From the NCBI GenBank assembly GCA_022615595.1, contig JAKEGI010000027.1:1-7630 (forward strand): a stretch of DNA of 7,630 nt. The letters are read 5' to 3'. Every line of letters starts with the position of its first letter. Within the stretch, counting starts at the first letter, position 1. This document shows positions 5,403 through 7,630 of this stretch, piece after piece. The stretch is from Bacteroidales bacterium (GTDB lineage: Bacteria > Bacteroidota > Bacteroidia > Bacteroidales > VadinHA17). The translations under genes and the position numbers were made by a program. The notes under the pieces were generated by a model, which was not told the origin of the DNA, did not search any database, and saw only the letters and a list, made by a program, of their open reading frames with translations.

Positions 5403-6018
5403 TCTGGCCTTTCCTTATTGCAATTCTGTCACCTGCTGCCATATCCCTCATGGCGTTGACAAGGTATATGTAGCTGTAATTAAATAGCTCTTTAACAGAT
5501 ATTTCTTTTGCTTTTATTTTCTGGTCATCAAGCAGGAGCTGTCTCATGCAGCCTTCCAGCAGAGAGGATAAGGGAGTGTAAAATCCGGTTTTATCAGATA
5601 CGATTATATTGGAGAATGAGCTGTCAGTCACAAGGCCATTCCTGCAGATGATAATGTCATCACAGTCACCCCTCTGCGGGAACAACCTCTCTATCGATGA
5701 CCTGTCGGCATATTTGTAGCCATAGGTGATTGAATCATCATGAACCAATTTTAGTGTTGATATCTTCTTTGTTGCATATTCATCTGCCGTCCATTCCTCT
5801 ATGCCGGCCCCGTATATAACCCTCAGCTTCCGGGTTATTAATGAGTCGCCGCCATACTCTTTCTCAATGTGCCGGATAAGGTTTCGGAACTCCTCCACCA
5901 CCCTGTCAGCAACTGCTGAAGAGTAATGGTCGGTCACGCTTTGTGCAACCCGTCTGAGGTGATACCCTGCATTCTGCGTGACCCCGCCTGTCATCCTTAT
6001 CGATTCGATGAATCTCAT
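5392..6018 (-). CDS. pabC: Aminotransferase class IV, probable 4-amino-4-deoxychorismate lyase
   Basis: A 208-residue PLP enzyme of fold type IV, predicted to release pyruvate from aminodeoxychorismate and yield p-aminobenzoate for folate. Visible features: RKLRVIYG 63-70; YKYADRS with catalytic Lys102; GLVTDSSFSNI 128-138, the segment that contacts the PLP ring nitrogen and phosphate, here with Asp132 where most family members have Glu; and LLEGCMRQ 153-160. It is clearly shorter than the ~270-residue E. coli PabC, as are many Bacteroidota homologues. Its ATG overlaps the pabB stop (ATGA, 6018-6015), so the two are translationally coupled. That context supports the lyase role over a branched-chain or D-amino acid aminotransferase. 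The stop codon lies inside the 3' end of the convergent envelope gene. Confidence 0.85.
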   Translation of the reverse strand: MRFIESIRMTGGVTQNAGYHLRRVAQSVTDHYSSAVADRVVEEFRNLIRHIEKEYGGDSLITRKLRVIYGAGIEEWTADEYATKKISTLKLVHDDSITYGYKYADRSSIERLFPQRGDCDDIIICRNGLVTDSSFSNIIVSDKTGFYTPLSSLLEGCMRQLLLDDQKIKAKEISVKELFNYSYIYLVNAMRDMAAGDRIAIRKGQTIL

Positions 6019-7001
6019 ACTCCTGTCAGCGGAAGATATATCTTGTCACGTGCCTCAGCCCACTCGCTACTGCACAGGCTGTTTATGGTTATGCCTCCTC
6101 CGCTGCGGTAAAAGGTGCCATATCCGGTATTCTCAATAAATCTTATCATCACTGCCGAGTCGAGATCATCCCCATCGTAATACCCGAAAACCCCGGTATA
6201 GAATCCTCTATTCTCTCCCTCGCTCTCCATAATGACCTTAAGAGTTGAAGATTTTGGCGCTCCCGAAACTGACCCGGCAGGCAGCATCGAAACGATTATT
6301 TCACCCAGCCGGCTGTGATAGTCACCCGCCAGAGACCCGCTTATCTCAGAGCTCATCTGGAGCAACTCGCCCCGGTCGGTCTTTATCCTGTCAAGGTATT
6401 TGAACCGTTTAACACTGATTCGTTCGGCAACCGAACCCAGGTCATTGCGTATGAGATCAACAATTGTATTGTGTTCACACTCCTCCTTGTAATCATCCGT
6501 CAGTCTCTTTTCTGCATCCGGCAGGGCTGCATCGATAGTTCCCTTCATCGGATTGGAGCTGATTTCTCCGTTGCTTATCAGAACGAACCGCTCCGGTGAG
6601 AATGAGATGAAACTGTTGTGATAACAGATGCCATAAGGTGATCTTGTCTGAATGAAGAGGTCGCGCAGAGACATATTAAGCCTTACAGGCGTAGTGACCG
6701 TCAGGTTGCACAGATAACTGTTACCGAAGACAATGGCATCGTGTACTATTTTGAATTTCCTGCAGTACTCTTCTTCGCTGATGAACCCATCTGTGACAAG
6801 CAACGGCCTTGTCGCTCCGGGATCCGTACCAGGTATCAGGTAATTACTTGCAGCTGGAGTACGGAACAGTATGCTGTCCTGCGCCAAGGGATCGGTGACG
6901 AAGAAGGCATTCCCGAGTTCAAAGTCAAAACCAAAGAGAAACGGTGCGTGTTGTGCACCGCACCTGTTCATCATCTCTTTCACCTCTGACACCCGGGCCA
7001 T
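6015..7001 (-). CDS. pabB: Aminodeoxychorismate synthase component I
   Basis: A 328-residue chorismate-binding enzyme that aminates chorismate to 4-amino-4-deoxychorismate using ammonia from the PabA glutaminase. Motifs of the catalytic domain, in order: GNSYLCNLT 93-101, FSPERF 134-139, PMKGT 151-155, NTIVDLIRNDLG 178-189, SVSGAPK 244-250 and GGGIT 301-305. Lys153 in PMKGT is the decisive residue: aminodeoxychorismate synthases have Lys here, where anthranilate synthase has Ala. The protein is about 120 residues shorter than E. coli PabB, the difference falling in the N-terminal part before the chorismate domain, which is usual for the compact Bacteroidota form. The ATG at 7001 lies 70 bp from the divergent pabA start. 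A weak minus-strand TACATTTA (7036-7029) is the only -7-like element seen for it. Confidence 0.92.
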   Translation of the reverse strand: MARVSEVKEMMNRCGAQHAPFLFGFDFELGNAFFVTDPLAQDSILFRTPAASNYLIPGTDPGATRPLLVTDGFISEEEYCRKFKIVHDAIVFGNSYLCNLTVTTPVRLNMSLRDLFIQTRSPYGICYHNSFISFSPERFVLISNGEISSNPMKGTIDAALPDAEKRLTDDYKEECEHNTIVDLIRNDLGSVAERISVKRFKYLDRIKTDRGELLQMSSEISGSLAGDYHSRLGEIIVSMLPAGSVSGAPKSSTLKVIMESEGENRGFYTGVFGYYDGDDLDSAVMIRFIENTGYGTFYRSGGGITINSLCSSEWAEARDKIYLPLTGV

Positions 7002-7045
7002 CTGAATGTGCTCTTCTTACTGGTGCCGTAAATGTACTCTTTTTA

Positions 7046-7053
7046 TAACTTTG
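7046..7053 (+). promoter_or_regulatory. -7 promoter box of pabA
   Basis: TAACTTTG matches TAnnTTTG and is identical to the box before the lipoprotein gene. It ends 18 bases before the pabA ATG. No TTTG is found 19-21 bases upstream. The 70-bp divergent spacer must also hold the pabB promoter, so the two genes may be expressed together. Confidence 0.45.
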
Positions 7054-7071
7054 CTTAATCGGGTAGAGAGA

Positions 7072-7630
7072 ATGAAGAGAATCCTGGTTATTGACAATTA
7101 CGATTCGTTCGTAAATAATATCATTCACCTCATAAAGGAGAATAGTGACATTGTTGTGGAGAGAGCCTGCAATAATCAGATCGATTTTAACAGGCTCGGT
7201 GACTATGATGCTCTCCTGCTCTCCCCGGGTCCGGGGCTCCCTAATGGTGCCGGTTCTCTTATGAAATGCATTGATCAATGTTCAGGGTCACACAAGATAG
7301 TAGGGGTATGTCTGGGTCATCAGGCTCTCTATGAATACTTTGGAGGCAGACTTATTCAGCTCGACCCTGTCAGGCATGGACACAAAACCCCTGTGAGGCT
7401 GACAGGTATGTATGATGCCCTGCTCAGGTATATCCCATCTGATGCCACGGCCGGCCTGTATAATTCCTGGACTGCTGATCCGGCCTTTGTTCCTGAGGAG
7501 CTTGTGATCACATCAGTTGATGACACCGGAGCCATATTGTCATTCCGCCACAGGTCACTCCCGTTGCACGGGATACAGTTCCATCCTGAGTCGGTGATGT
7601 CAAACTGCGGGAAAGATATTGTCAGGGCAC
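7072..7630 (+). CDS. pabA: Glutamine amidotransferase, aminodeoxychorismate/anthranilate synthase component II, 3' truncated by window
   Basis: The first 186 codons of a class I glutamine amidotransferase (TrpG/PabA type), which hydrolyses glutamine and channels ammonia to the chorismate-binding subunit. The start MKRILVIDNYDSFVNNI is the classic N terminus of the family. PGPG at 52-55 forms the oxyanion hole, GVCLGHQ carries the nucleophile Cys80, and FHPES provides His171 and Glu173 of the triad. The family's usual YHSL segment reads YNSW at 130-133. Only the last few residues and the stop are missing. The divergent pairing with a Lys-bearing pabB points to folate synthesis, but in organisms with one such subunit it may also serve anthranilate synthase. 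The ATG at 7072 is preceded by GGGTAGAGAGA, a weak purine-rich leader. Confidence 0.92.
   Translation, partial: MKRILVIDNYDSFVNNIIHLIKENSDIVVERACNNQIDFNRLGDYDALLLSPGPGLPNGAGSLMKCIDQCSGSHKIVGVCLGHQALYEYFGGRLIQLDPVRHGHKTPVRLTGMYDALLRYIPSDATAGLYNSWTADPAFVPEELVITSVDDTGAILSFRHRSLPLHGIQFHPESVMSNCGKDIVRA

Noticed and set aside
6925..7278. Minus-strand open frame of 117 codons across the pabB-pabA spacer
   Set aside because: It is antisense to the clear N terminus of pabA and out of frame with pabB.

Overview
The window looks like a chromosomal segment of a Bacteroidota bacterium, probably Bacteroidales or a relative. Four intergenic regions carry the TAnnTTTG -7 promoter element typical of that phylum, start codons have A-rich leaders rather than strong Shine-Dalgarno sites, and the gene types fit: a short split PabB/PabC pair, an ECF sigma factor and a lipoprotein with a Bacteroidota-style lipobox. 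No mobile gene, CRISPR array or phage gene is visible.

Layout. (1) 1-284: the 3' end of a 23S rRNA m5U methyltransferase gene. (2) 349-435: a tRNA-Ser(GCU) with its own promoter and a strong terminator. (3) 436-840: about 400 bases without a credible gene, filled with inverted repeats: a nested palindrome of about 136 bp beginning at the tRNA 3' end, then a cluster of compact GC-rich hairpins resembling REP-type repeats. (4) 841-1845, minus strand: an ECF sigma factor followed by a small PepSY-like protein. (5) 2057-5402, plus strand, divergent from the sigma gene: an Ala/Lys-rich helical lipoprotein, a strong intrinsic terminator, then three closely packed envelope genes: an L,D-transpeptidase with a long helical periplasmic stalk, a second L,D-transpeptidase of the HGC type, and a membrane-anchored protein that may be a YkuD-like derivative lacking the catalytic cysteine. 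(6) 5392-7001, minus strand: pabC and pabB overlapping by 4 bp; pabC overlaps the last envelope gene tail to tail by 11 bp. (7) 7072 to the end: the glutamine amidotransferase subunit pabA/trpG, divergent from pabB and cut by the window edge.

How the parts may work together. The pab genes together encode conversion of chorismate to p-aminobenzoate for folate. The most interesting part is 841-5402. The lipoprotein and the stalk of the first L,D-transpeptidase seem to share the same duplicated helical module, judged by eye. The lipoprotein gene has the codon use of a highly expressed gene, while the enzymes lie behind a terminator. This suggests an abundant outer-membrane lipoprotein working with low-abundance L,D-transpeptidases at the peptidoglycan, a functional analogue of Lpp and its transpeptidases, possibly under control of the divergent ECF sigma factor. 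That is inference and needs homology searches and biochemistry.
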